Virus record (IMG/VR): IMGVR_UViG_3300022752_003250
Location: 1-30,805 of that record
Reading direction: 5' to 3' (one strand)
DNA length: 30,805 nucleotides
From: a virus
The translations under genes were made by a program, and so were the position numbers. The notes under the pieces were generated by a model. That model saw only the letters and a program-made list of their open reading frames with translations. It had not been told where the DNA came from and did not search any database. This document shows positions 23,390 through 28,887 of this stretch, in pieces; the first letter of the stretch is position 1; every line of letters begins with the position of its first letter.

Positions 23390-25181
23390 TTTTAATGATC
23401 TCATCGATATGCTTGATGGAGAGGAATTCGATGAAAAACCAGTCGATCTTAGAACGTTTGTTAGAAGTCCAGAATACCTTGGGCTTCCAGAACTTTCCGA
23501 CTATCAATACACGCTTATCGAAAAAAGTTCGCAGATCTACAAAGAATCAACCCTTGTCAAACTATTCGGAGAAGAAGAAGGAAAAGTAAGATTTAAACAA
23601 ACTGCCAATGAGGTAGTTGCACAGCTTGGCAAAGGTTCTGGTAAAGATTACTGTTCAACAATTGCTGTTGCCTATATTGTTTATTTATTGTTATGTTTAA
23701 AAGATCCAGCAACGTACTATGGCAAACCACCAGGAGATAGCATTGATATTATTAATATTGCTATTAACTCACAACAGGCAAGCAACGTATTCTTTAAAGG
23801 ATTTAAAACACGCATAGATAAATCGCCTTGGTTTGCTGGCAAATATAATGACAAGGCTTCAGAAGTTAAATTTGATAAAGCAATTACAGTACACTCAGGC
23901 CACTCAGAGCGTGAAGCATGGGAAGGTTATAACGTTATTGTAGTTATCCTTGACGAAATTTCAGGCTTTGCAATTGAAAACACAACAGGTCATGAGCAAG
24001 CTAAAACAGGTGCAGCTATTTACGATATGTATCGTGCATCAGTTGATTCTCGTTTTCCAGATTTTGGAAAGGTGATTCTGCTTTCATTTCCTAGATATAA
24101 AAATGATTATATACAACAAAGATACAACGCTGTAGTGGCAGAAAAAGAAACATTAATTCGTGATCATAAGTTTAAAATGGATGAAGATTTGCCAGACGGG
24201 ACGGAAGGCAATGAGTTTACAATAGAATGGGAAGAAGACCATATTGTTTCTTATAAGATTCCAAAGGTGTATGCAATTAAAAGACCTACTTGGGAGATTA
24301 ATCCTGTAAGAAAAATTGATGATTTTAAAGTAGCATTTTTTACAAACCCTTTAGATGCTCTATCAAGATTTGCATGTATGCCACCAGACGCAGTGGATGC
24401 TTTCTTTAAATCAAGAGAAAAGATTGAAAAGGCATTTAATAAAGCTCATCTTGCCGTAGATAATTTTGGTAGACTGGAAGAATGGTTTATTCCAGATCCA
24501 GATAAAGAATATTTTTTACACGTAGACCTTGCACAAAAACATGACCATTGTGCTGTGGCAATGGCGCATGTTAACAAATGGGTTAGCATTAAAGTAACAG
24601 ATACATATTCTCAGCCAGCCCCACTGGTGGAAATAGATGCAGTAAGATTTTGGACACCTACTGCAGATAAATCTGTTGACTTTACAGAAGTAAAAGATTA
24701 TATTTTATCTCTCAGAACTCGTGGATTTAAAATACGAGTGTGTACCTTTGACAGATGGAACTCTCACGATATGATGCAACAACTAAAACAATATGGCATC
24801 AATACAGAGATTCTATCTGTCGCTAAAAAACATTATGACGACATGGCTATGGTTGTGGCGGAAGAAAGATTAACTGGACCACATATTCAATTACTCATAG
24901 ATGAATTACTTCAATTAAAAATTATGAGAGATAGGGTTGATCACCCAAGAAAGGGTTCAAAAGACTTGGCGGATGCAGTTTGTGGTTCTATTTATAATGC
25001 TATTAGCAGAAGTAAATTTGATACAAATCAAGAAATAAATATACATACATATGAATCAATGAGCTATGATAATGATTTCCATACAGAAAATGATGGGGAA
25101 ACAAATTCATATAATATGATAAGGGCACCTAGAATGCCAGAAGAACTTAGAGATGCGATGGATAGGATGATGATAATATGA
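23379..25181 (+). CDS. terL: Large terminase subunit (ATPase and nuclease)
   Basis: A 600-aa packaging motor. ATPase: Q82-L-G84-KGSGK89 (Walker A-like) and VVILD192-E193 (Walker B). RNase H-like nuclease: D383 (HVDLAQKHD), D458 (CTFDRW) and D532 (DLADAV). It cuts concatemers and pumps DNA into the procapsid. The ATG at 23379 is preferred to an upstream in-frame ATG (23352) because GAGGAA lies 5 nt before it. It overlaps terS by 11 nt. The gene lies between replication and lysis modules; portal and capsid genes are not in the window. Confidence 0.92.
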   Translation: MSFDFNDLIDMLDGEEFDEKPVDLRTFVRSPEYLGLPELSDYQYTLIEKSSQIYKESTLVKLFGEEEGKVRFKQTANEVVAQLGKGSGKDYCSTIAVAYIVYLLLCLKDPATYYGKPPGDSIDIINIAINSQQASNVFFKGFKTRIDKSPWFAGKYNDKASEVKFDKAITVHSGHSEREAWEGYNVIVVILDEISGFAIENTTGHEQAKTGAAIYDMYRASVDSRFPDFGKVILLSFPRYKNDYIQQRYNAVVAEKETLIRDHKFKMDEDLPDGTEGNEFTIEWEEDHIVSYKIPKVYAIKRPTWEINPVRKIDDFKVAFFTNPLDALSRFACMPPDAVDAFFKSREKIEKAFNKAHLAVDNFGRLEEWFIPDPDKEYFLHVDLAQKHDHCAVAMAHVNKWVSIKVTDTYSQPAPLVEIDAVRFWTPTADKSVDFTEVKDYILSLRTRGFKIRVCTFDRWNSHDMMQQLKQYGINTEILSVAKKHYDDMAMVVAEERLTGPHIQLLIDELLQLKIMRDRVDHPRKGSKDLADAVCGSIYNAISRSKFDTNQEINIHTYESMSYDNDFHTENDGETNSYNMIRAPRMPEELRDAMDRMMII

Positions 25182-25429
25182 GTACTTATCAAGAAAAGGC
25201 TAAAGAATGTAAATGCTGTGGAAAACATGTTCCGCTACCAACTGTATTAAAAGATTATAATGGAATAGTTTTATGTCCAACAACATTTGCAAATGTGATA
25301 GAATATAAAAGAATATGGAAACTTGCTGGCGTAAGACCAATGGGTAGCGTTAGAAAACATTTTTCCGAATATGTTCAGCAAATTGTAGAAGAAACCATTG
25401 ACAAAAATGAAGATGGCACGATACAATAA
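25178..25429 (+). CDS. Small zinc-binding protein after terL
   Basis: An 83-aa protein joined to terL by ATGA. CKCCGKH near residues 11-17 and a later LCPTTF Cys (~33) hint at an incomplete zinc site (three or four Cys plus His). The rest is helical (FANVIEYKRIWKLAG, then SEYVQQIVEETIDK). Close coupling to terL suggests a packaging or head role, but I recognise no family. A tRNA promoter lies within its last codons. Confidence 0.6.
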   Translation: MSTYQEKAKECKCCGKHVPLPTVLKDYNGIVLCPTTFANVIEYKRIWKLAGVRPMGSVRKHFSEYVQQIVEETIDKNEDGTIQ

Positions 25430-25433
25430 ACCA
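25398..25433 (+). promoter_or_regulatory. tRNA promoter (TTGACA-N18-TACAAT)
   Basis: TTGACA (25398-25403), 18-nt spacer, TACAAT (25422-25427), within the end of the upstream gene. The predicted start is about 25434, four nt before the first tRNA. It would give the tRNA block its own transcription. Confidence 0.6.
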
Positions 25434-25437
25434 CTAA

Positions 25438-25511
25438 GCAACAGTAGCTTAGTTGGTTAAAGCCCCGAACTCATAATTCGGTAATCGTAGGTTCAAGTCC
25501 TACCTGTTGCA
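25438..25511 (+). tRNA. tRNA with CAU anticodon (Ile2 reading AUA, or elongator Met)
   Basis: Acceptor GCAACAG (25438-25444) pairs with CTGTTGC (25504-25510), discriminator A; anticodon stem CCGAA/TTCGG around CTCATAA, anticodon CAT at 25472-25474; T arm GTAGG-TTCAAGT-CCTAC. CCA is not encoded. The anticodon stem lacks the three G-C pairs of initiator tRNA. AUA codons are very common in the window, and the companion tRNAs also read A-ending codons, so a lysidine-modified Ile2 is favoured over Met, by inference. Confidence 0.92.
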
Positions 25512-25523
25512 CAAGGAGAGCAT

Positions 25524-25835
25524 ATGGATGATGATGAAAAGCTATCAATGTATCTAGAAATGGGTGCTGTTGAATTAACAGGAATGGATGAAAGTGGAGA
25601 ATTTATATTCCAAATTACAGAAAAAGCAAAAGAAGTTGCACCAGAGTTATGGCAAGCTCATCAGGATCACGTAGATAGATCATTAATTCAGCTATACGAG
25701 GCTGGACTAATAAGAGTTAGCTATAACGATAATCTTGAAGCAACTATTGAAATGTCAGAAGAAGGACATGCTCTGGCAAAAGAAATGGGCCTTGTTGAAA
25801 TAGACATGCACGAGGATGATATTCCAAACGATTAA
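25524..25835 (+). CDS. Small acidic protein, possible winged-helix
   Basis: A 103-aa protein with AGGAG about 8 nt before its ATG, lying between two tRNA genes. Two repeats of a strand-helix unit (AVELTGMDESGEFIFQITEKAKEVAPELW; then GLIRVSYNDNLEATIEMSEEGHALAKEMG) resemble the C-terminal half of winged-helix regulators of the MarR/PadR type, but a recognition helix is not convincing. Ends in an acidic tail. Not recognised otherwise. Confidence 0.6.
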   Translation: MDDDEKLSMYLEMGAVELTGMDESGEFIFQITEKAKEVAPELWQAHQDHVDRSLIQLYEAGLIRVSYNDNLEATIEMSEEGHALAKEMGLVEIDMHEDDIPND

Positions 25836-25840
25836 GGAAT

Positions 25841-25913
25841 GCCTTCGTAGCTCAGGGGATAGAGCGAGACTCTTCTAAGGTCTGCGTCGCAGGTTCGATT
25901 CCTGCCGAGGGCG
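25841..25913 (+). tRNA. tRNA-Arg (UCU)
   Basis: Acceptor GCCTTCG (25841-25847) pairs with CGAGGGC (25906-25912), discriminator G; anticodon stem AGACT/GGTCT around CTTCTAA, anticodon TCT at 25874-25876; T arm GCAGG-TTCGATT-CCTGC. CCA not encoded. Reads AGA, the arginine codon most often seen in these phage genes. Confidence 0.95.
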
Positions 25914-25917
25914 CAAT

Positions 25918-25988
25918 GCGGATGTTGCATATTGGTAGTGCCTCTGCCTTCCAAGCAGAAGGGGTGAGTTCGATTCTCATCATCCGCT
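25918..25988 (+). tRNA. tRNA-Gly (UCC)
   Basis: Acceptor GCGGATG (25918-25924) pairs with CATCCGC (25981-25987), discriminator T; anticodon stem TCTGC/GCAGA around CTTCCAA, anticodon TCC at 25950-25952; T arm GTGAG-TTCGATT-CTCAT with one G-T pair. CCA not encoded. Only 4 nt separate it from tRNA-Arg. Reads GGA, an abundant glycine codon here. Confidence 0.95.
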
Positions 25989-25999
25989 CAAAATAAAGA

Positions 26000-26016
26000 A
26001 ATGGTATACTTATAGC
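26000..26016 (+). promoter_or_regulatory. Extended -10 promoter, leaderless (Dps)
   Basis: AATGGTATACT at 26000-26010 (TGG extension plus TATACT) is followed by 6 nt and then the ATG at 26017. No Shine-Dalgarno is present. It lies just after tRNA-Gly and begins the Dps/lysis block. No convincing -35. Confidence 0.65.
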
Positions 26017-26460
26017 ATGGACCTATTACTTAAGCTTAAGCAGTTACAGGCTAATACTTTTGTATTTTATACAAAATCACACGGCTACCATTGGAACGTA
26101 GAAGGAATCTTATTTAAACAACTTCACGCATTTTTTAAAGAAATTTATGAGGATGCCTTTGATTCTATTGATACCTATGCAGAGTGGTCAAGAAGACTTG
26201 GCGGACTAGCAACATTTCAGATTGATGAAATACTACAAGCATCTAATATTAAGTATGATTTCCCAACCACATCACCACTAGAGATGATTAGAAATCTACT
26301 AGAATCAAATAATAAAATTATTGCAGATCTAAAAGATGGTTTTGATATGGCTAATGCAGCCAATGAGCAAGGACTTGCAAACTTTATTGCAGAAAGAATT
26401 GACCAACATCAGTTCTGGTCATGGCAACTATCAGCATCTCTTAAGACATCGGTAAACTAA
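26017..26460 (+). CDS. dps: Dps-like ferritin
   Basis: A 147-aa four-helix protein with the full Dps ferroxidase set: H25 (YHWNV), H37 (QLHAFF), D52 and E56 (DTYAE), at the exact family spacing of 12, 15 and 4 residues. Dps dodecamers oxidise and store iron and can bind DNA; the N terminus here lacks a long Lys-rich tail, so DNA binding may be weak. In a phage it could protect DNA from oxidative damage or hold iron during infection. It has a leaderless promoter and ends TAATG into the next gene. Confidence 0.9.
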   Translation: MDLLLKLKQLQANTFVFYTKSHGYHWNVEGILFKQLHAFFKEIYEDAFDSIDTYAEWSRRLGGLATFQIDEILQASNIKYDFPTTSPLEMIRNLLESNNKIIADLKDGFDMANAANEQGLANFIAERIDQHQFWSWQLSASLKTSVN

Positions 26461-26642
26461 TGCCTTGGAAGATAGAACGAGGAGCAGCGGGTTGCGCTGG
26501 ATATGCCGTTGTAAAAGAAGATAGCGGTAAGTTAGTTGGATGTCATCCAACACAATCAGCAGCAAAAGCACATTTAGCCGCCCTGTATGCATCAGAAGCG
26601 GATTCAAAAAAAGTTAAAAAATCAATATTAAGAGGAGAATAA
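26460..26642 (+). CDS. Small conserved phage protein (CxGYAVVK...GCHPT type)
   Basis: A 60-aa protein overlapping dps by one base. The pattern (GCAGYAVVKEDSGKLVGCHPT, then AKAHLAALYASE) is one I recall both as a short stand-alone protein and as a domain near prohead protease genes in phages. It has a two-strand hairpin, a helix and a basic C terminus (KKVKKSILRGE). Function is unknown; two Cys might form a redox or metal site. Confidence 0.7.
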   Translation: MPWKIERGAAGCAGYAVVKEDSGKLVGCHPTQSAAKAHLAALYASEADSKKVKKSILRGE

Positions 26643-26643
26643 A

Positions 26644-27387
26644 ATGGCAGCAAAAGGCACAGCAGAAAAATTAGTTGAAGTAGCACTAGGTGAAGAAGGA
26701 TACGTAGAAGGTCCTAAAGATAACGAAACTAAATATGGTGCATTTACAAAGGCAAACTTCCTACCATGGTGTGGCAGCTTTGTGATGTGGTGTGCAAATG
26801 AGGCTGGAGTTAAGGTTCCTAATACAGTTTCAACAATGGCAGGCGCAGCAGCATTTAAAAAGATGGGGACATGGACTGATGCAAAAGATGCTAAACCAGC
26901 TCCAGGAGATATTGTTTATTTTGATTTTGCAGAAGGCGGAGCCCCAATTGAGCACGTTGGAATTGTAGTTAAAGACAATGGAGATGGCACAGTAACTACT
27001 ATCGAAGGAAACACGGCTGGAGACAAGAAGAAGTCTAATAGCCAAAGAAACGGCGGAGAAGCAGTAGTTAAGATTCGTGCATATAAGACTAATAAGAAGA
27101 AGATCCCAGCATTTATTGTTGGTTTTGGTCGTCCTAACTATAAGGGAAATGAAGTTACAGCAAAGGTTATTCCTGCTGCAAAGCCAGCGTTCCCAGGACA
27201 AATTAAGCCAGGCGATAAGAATGATTCAGTAAAGGTTGTTCAGCATGCCCTTACACTTGTTGAAGACGGAGATTACGGTCCAGCAACAAAGGCTGCTGTG
27301 ATTAAGTTTCAAGACAACCACGGCAACATTGATTCAAATGGAATCATTGGTCCAAAGACATGGGCAGCATTGGTAGAACTTATTTAA
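26644..27387 (+). CDS. Endolysin: CHAP peptidase plus peptidoglycan-binding domain
   Basis: A 247-aa lysin. CHAP domain (~1-155) with catalytic C43 (PWCGSF), H104 (IEHVGIV) and the E121-G-N123 motif; it would cleave peptide bonds in peptidoglycan. The C-terminal ~60 residues (GDKNDSVKVVQHAL, VEDGDYGPATKAAVIKFQ, GIIGPKTWAAL) are a PG_binding_1 domain. There is no signal peptide, so a holin is needed, yet none is adjacent. GAGGAG at about 26632-26637 is a strong ribosome site. It overlaps the secreted nuclease gene by one base. Confidence 0.92.
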   Translation: MAAKGTAEKLVEVALGEEGYVEGPKDNETKYGAFTKANFLPWCGSFVMWCANEAGVKVPNTVSTMAGAAAFKKMGTWTDAKDAKPAPGDIVYFDFAEGGAPIEHVGIVVKDNGDGTVTTIEGNTAGDKKKSNSQRNGGEAVVKIRAYKTNKKKIPAFIVGFGRPNYKGNEVTAKVIPAAKPAFPGQIKPGDKNDSVKVVQHALTLVEDGDYGPATKAAVIKFQDNHGNIDSNGIIGPKTWAALVELI

Positions 27388-28022
27388 TGAAAAAAGTTTT
27401 ATTAATTCTAGGATTATTCATATCATTGACGGTGCCAGCACAAGCTGCTGGTAATTCTTTTCCAACAGTACAAAAAGCAATTGAATCATTGAAGGTTGCA
27501 GATGAAGTACGTGCTGGTTATGTAAGAACAAAGTTTAAGCATTGGGTTGGAGTAGGAAATGGTTGCGATTCACGTAAGGCTGTAATTATTTCTGAAGCAA
27601 TTGTAAAACCAACAGTTGAAAAAGGATGCGTAATTAAAGGCGGGGAATGGCTAAGTATTTATGATAATACTAAGGTCACAGAAGCAGGTAAGTTAGATGT
27701 AGATCATATGGTTCCACTTGCAGAAGCATGGGATTCAGGAGCATCTGCATGGGATGATTTAAAGCGTGAAAAATATGCAAATGATCAAACAGATCCACGC
27801 CATTTAATTGCCGTAACTGGCGCATCAAATAGATCTAAATCAGATCAAGATCCAGCAGAATGGCTTCCAACAAATAAAGCCTACACCTGCGAATATATTG
27901 CAAACTGGGTTTCAATTAAAGTAAGATGGGCATTAACTATTGATGCTAAAGAAAAGGCTGCTTTAATTGCTAATTTAAAGGGTTGCAAAGCAACCAAGAT
28001 AGTTGTAAATCCACTACCATAA
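27387..28022 (+). CDS. Secreted His-Me finger nuclease (DUF1524-like)
   Basis: A 211-aa protein. Residues 1-20 are a Sec signal peptide (KK, hydrophobic core, then AQA before AGNSF). The nuclease motif has D106-H107 (DVDHMVPL), H139 (DPRHLIAVTG) and N148 with KSDQDPAEW, the beta-beta-alpha-metal arrangement of DUF1524/GmrSD-C and secreted actinobacterial nucleases. Four Cys (C60, C81, C168 and near 204) may form disulfides, in keeping with export. The start overlaps the endolysin stop (TAATG), so both are made together. Likely degrades extracellular or wall-associated DNA. Confidence 0.85.
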   Translation: MKKVLLILGLFISLTVPAQAAGNSFPTVQKAIESLKVADEVRAGYVRTKFKHWVGVGNGCDSRKAVIISEAIVKPTVEKGCVIKGGEWLSIYDNTKVTEAGKLDVDHMVPLAEAWDSGASAWDDLKREKYANDQTDPRHLIAVTGASNRSKSDQDPAEWLPTNKAYTCEYIANWVSIKVRWALTIDAKEKAALIANLKGCKATKIVVNPLP

Positions 28023-28031
28023 TGATATAAT
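28003..28031 (+). promoter_or_regulatory. Promoter of HSP20 (TTGTAA-N17-TATAAT)
   Basis: TTGTAA (28003-28008), 17-nt spacer and AATGATATAAT (28021-28031), identical to the 11-mer at 13126-13136. The -10 box overlaps the stop region of the nuclease gene. Predicted start is about 28038. Confidence 0.65.
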
Positions 28032-28033
28032 AT

Positions 28034-28062
28034 ATTAGTACCTGCCTTATGGGGGTACTAAT
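28034..28062 (+). promoter_or_regulatory. Stem-loop / palindrome in the HSP20 leader
   Basis: ATTAGTACC (28034-28042) pairs perfectly with GGTACTAAT (28054-28062) around an 11-nt loop containing CCTT (28045-28048). It spans the predicted transcript start, so it is either a DNA operator or a 5'-terminal mRNA hairpin. The CCTT loop could pair with AAGG of the ribosome site (AAAAGGAG, ~28074-28081). Confidence 0.55.
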
Positions 28063-28087
28063 TTAACTCGCTTAAAAGGAGCACAAA

Positions 28088-28513
28088 ATGGTAAATACAT
28101 TAGCGATGGATCTTTTTAATGATCCATTCTTTATCGGATTCAATAGAGACTTCGAAAGATTGTCAAGAATCCACAATCACGCAACACAATCAACATACCC
28201 ACCTTACAACGTCATCCAGATGGAAGATGAGGATAGTTTCTGCATTGAAGTAGCAGTTGCTGGTTTCTCAAAAGCTGATCTTGATGTTACTGTAAACGAA
28301 CAAACACTTACAGTAAAGGGTGAAATCAAAACTGAAGCAACAGGAGAAAAGGTAATTCATAAGGGTATTGCAGCCCGTAAGTTTACCCGTGAATTTGCAT
28401 TAGCTGAATTCATTGAAGTAACTGGCGCAGAAGTTAAAGACGGCATGTTGCGTATTTCTTTGGAACGTATTGTTCCAGAGGAAAAGAAGCCAAAAACAAT
28501 TAAAATCAAATAA
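28088..28513 (+). CDS. HSP20-family small heat-shock protein
   Basis: A 141-aa alpha-crystallin-type chaperone. N-terminal arm ~1-40 (DLFNDPFFIGF), crystallin domain ~40-130 (YNVIQMEDEDSFCIEVAVAG, VKGEI, RKFTREFALAEFIEV, GMLRISLERIVPEE), and a C-terminal IKIK anchor resembling the IxI motif. It holds unfolded proteins in large oligomers. Phage copies are known from T4-like cyanophages and may aid host protein or capsid stability. It has its own promoter, a 5' stem-loop and an AAGGAG site at 28076-28081, indicating strong and possibly regulated expression. Confidence 0.9.
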   Translation: MVNTLAMDLFNDPFFIGFNRDFERLSRIHNHATQSTYPPYNVIQMEDEDSFCIEVAVAGFSKADLDVTVNEQTLTVKGEIKTEATGEKVIHKGIAARKFTREFALAEFIEVTGAEVKDGMLRISLERIVPEEKKPKTIKIK

Positions 28514-28521
28514 GGTATAAT
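28511..28521 (+). promoter_or_regulatory. -10 promoter element before structured RNA
   Basis: TAAGGTATAAT, with TATAAT at 28516-28521, overlaps the HSP20 stop. Spacing predicts a start near 28528, at the beginning of the GC-rich hairpins. The -35 is not evident, so strength is uncertain. Confidence 0.5.
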
Positions 28522-28525
28522 AGAA

Positions 28526-28606
28526 ATCTGCACCCCGTCACTGGGGAGTCGCAGATAGCGGGCCGCTACCCGCAGGATGGACCTGAGCATGTCCTCAAAC
28601 TGCTCA
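28526..28606 (+). ncRNA. Candidate structured RNA / cis-regulatory leader
   Basis: A GC-rich island (51 of 80 bases G or C at 28528-28607, hand count) in AT-rich DNA. Helix 1: ATCTGC (28526-28531) with GCAGAT (28551-28556), enclosing CCCC/GGGG (33-36 with 43-46). Helix 2: GCGGG (28558-28562) with CCCGC (28569-28573). Then an H-type pseudoknot: GGAC (28579-28582) with GTCC (28591-28594), crossed by TGAGCA (28584-28589) with TGCTCA (28601-28606). It has a -10 box upstream, no ORF of its own, no U-run, and ends ~22 nt before the FmdB-like start, so a leader element is likelier than a free sRNA. It matches no riboswitch core I know. Confidence 0.6.
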
Positions 28607-28627
28607 CCAACATAGAAAGATAAGAGA

Positions 28628-28810
28628 ATGCCATTCTACGAATATAAGTGTCAGTGTTCACCAGATGAAACAAAAACATTTGAGCGGTCAATCAAAGATG
28701 TAGAACCAGAATACAATTGTGAAAAGTGTAACGCTGTAATGACAAGACATTATGGATCATTCGGAATACAGTTTAAAGGTACTGGCTTTTATAAAACAGA
28801 TAACAGTTAA
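28628..28810 (+). CDS. FmdB-type zinc-ribbon protein
   Basis: A 60-aa protein with the FmdB/CxxC_CxxC_SSSS-type layout: MPFYEYKCQC at the start, C31-x2-C34 (CEKC), then the GIQFKGTGFYKTD ending typical of this family. Bacterial members are small putative regulators of unclear function. The preceding ~100 nt contain a structured RNA candidate and a -10 box. The ribosome site is only a purine run (AAGATAAGAGA), so leader structure could affect translation. Confidence 0.8.
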   Translation: MPFYEYKCQCSPDETKTFERSIKDVEPEYNCEKCNAVMTRHYGSFGIQFKGTGFYKTDNS

Positions 28811-28833
28811 CTAATTTAATTTAACAACATTGC

Positions 28834-28887
28834 TATGATATAATTCTTAAGTAAACAAAAATATTGTTTTACTTAGGAGAATCCTAA
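28834..28887 (+). promoter_or_regulatory. Promoter and two mutually exclusive leader hairpins
   Basis: TATGATATAAT at 28834-28844; start near 28851. Hairpin A: TAAGTAAACAA (28848-28858) with TTGTTTTACTTA (28864-28875), one bulge. Hairpin B: TTAGGA (28873-28878) with TCCTAA (28882-28887), loop GAA, which buries the AGGAG ribosome site directly before the TTG at 28888. A and B share 28873-28875, so they compete. Confidence 0.55.

Noticed and set aside
25438-25511. Initiator tRNA-fMet
   Set aside because: The anticodon stem is CCGAA/TTCGG without the three consecutive G-C pairs next to the loop, and the first acceptor pair is a normal G-C pair.
28357-28590. Minus-strand ORF of 77 codons over the end of hsp20 and the structured region
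   Set aside because: It lies mostly opposite a well-supported HSP20 gene, has no ribosome site, and its extension is explained by the GC-rich RNA element.
28526-28606. Structured segment as a manganese (yybP-ykoY), TPP or SRP RNA
   Set aside because: Only short resemblances (GGGGAGT, ACCTGA) are seen; the surrounding conserved cores and helix order of these classes are missing.
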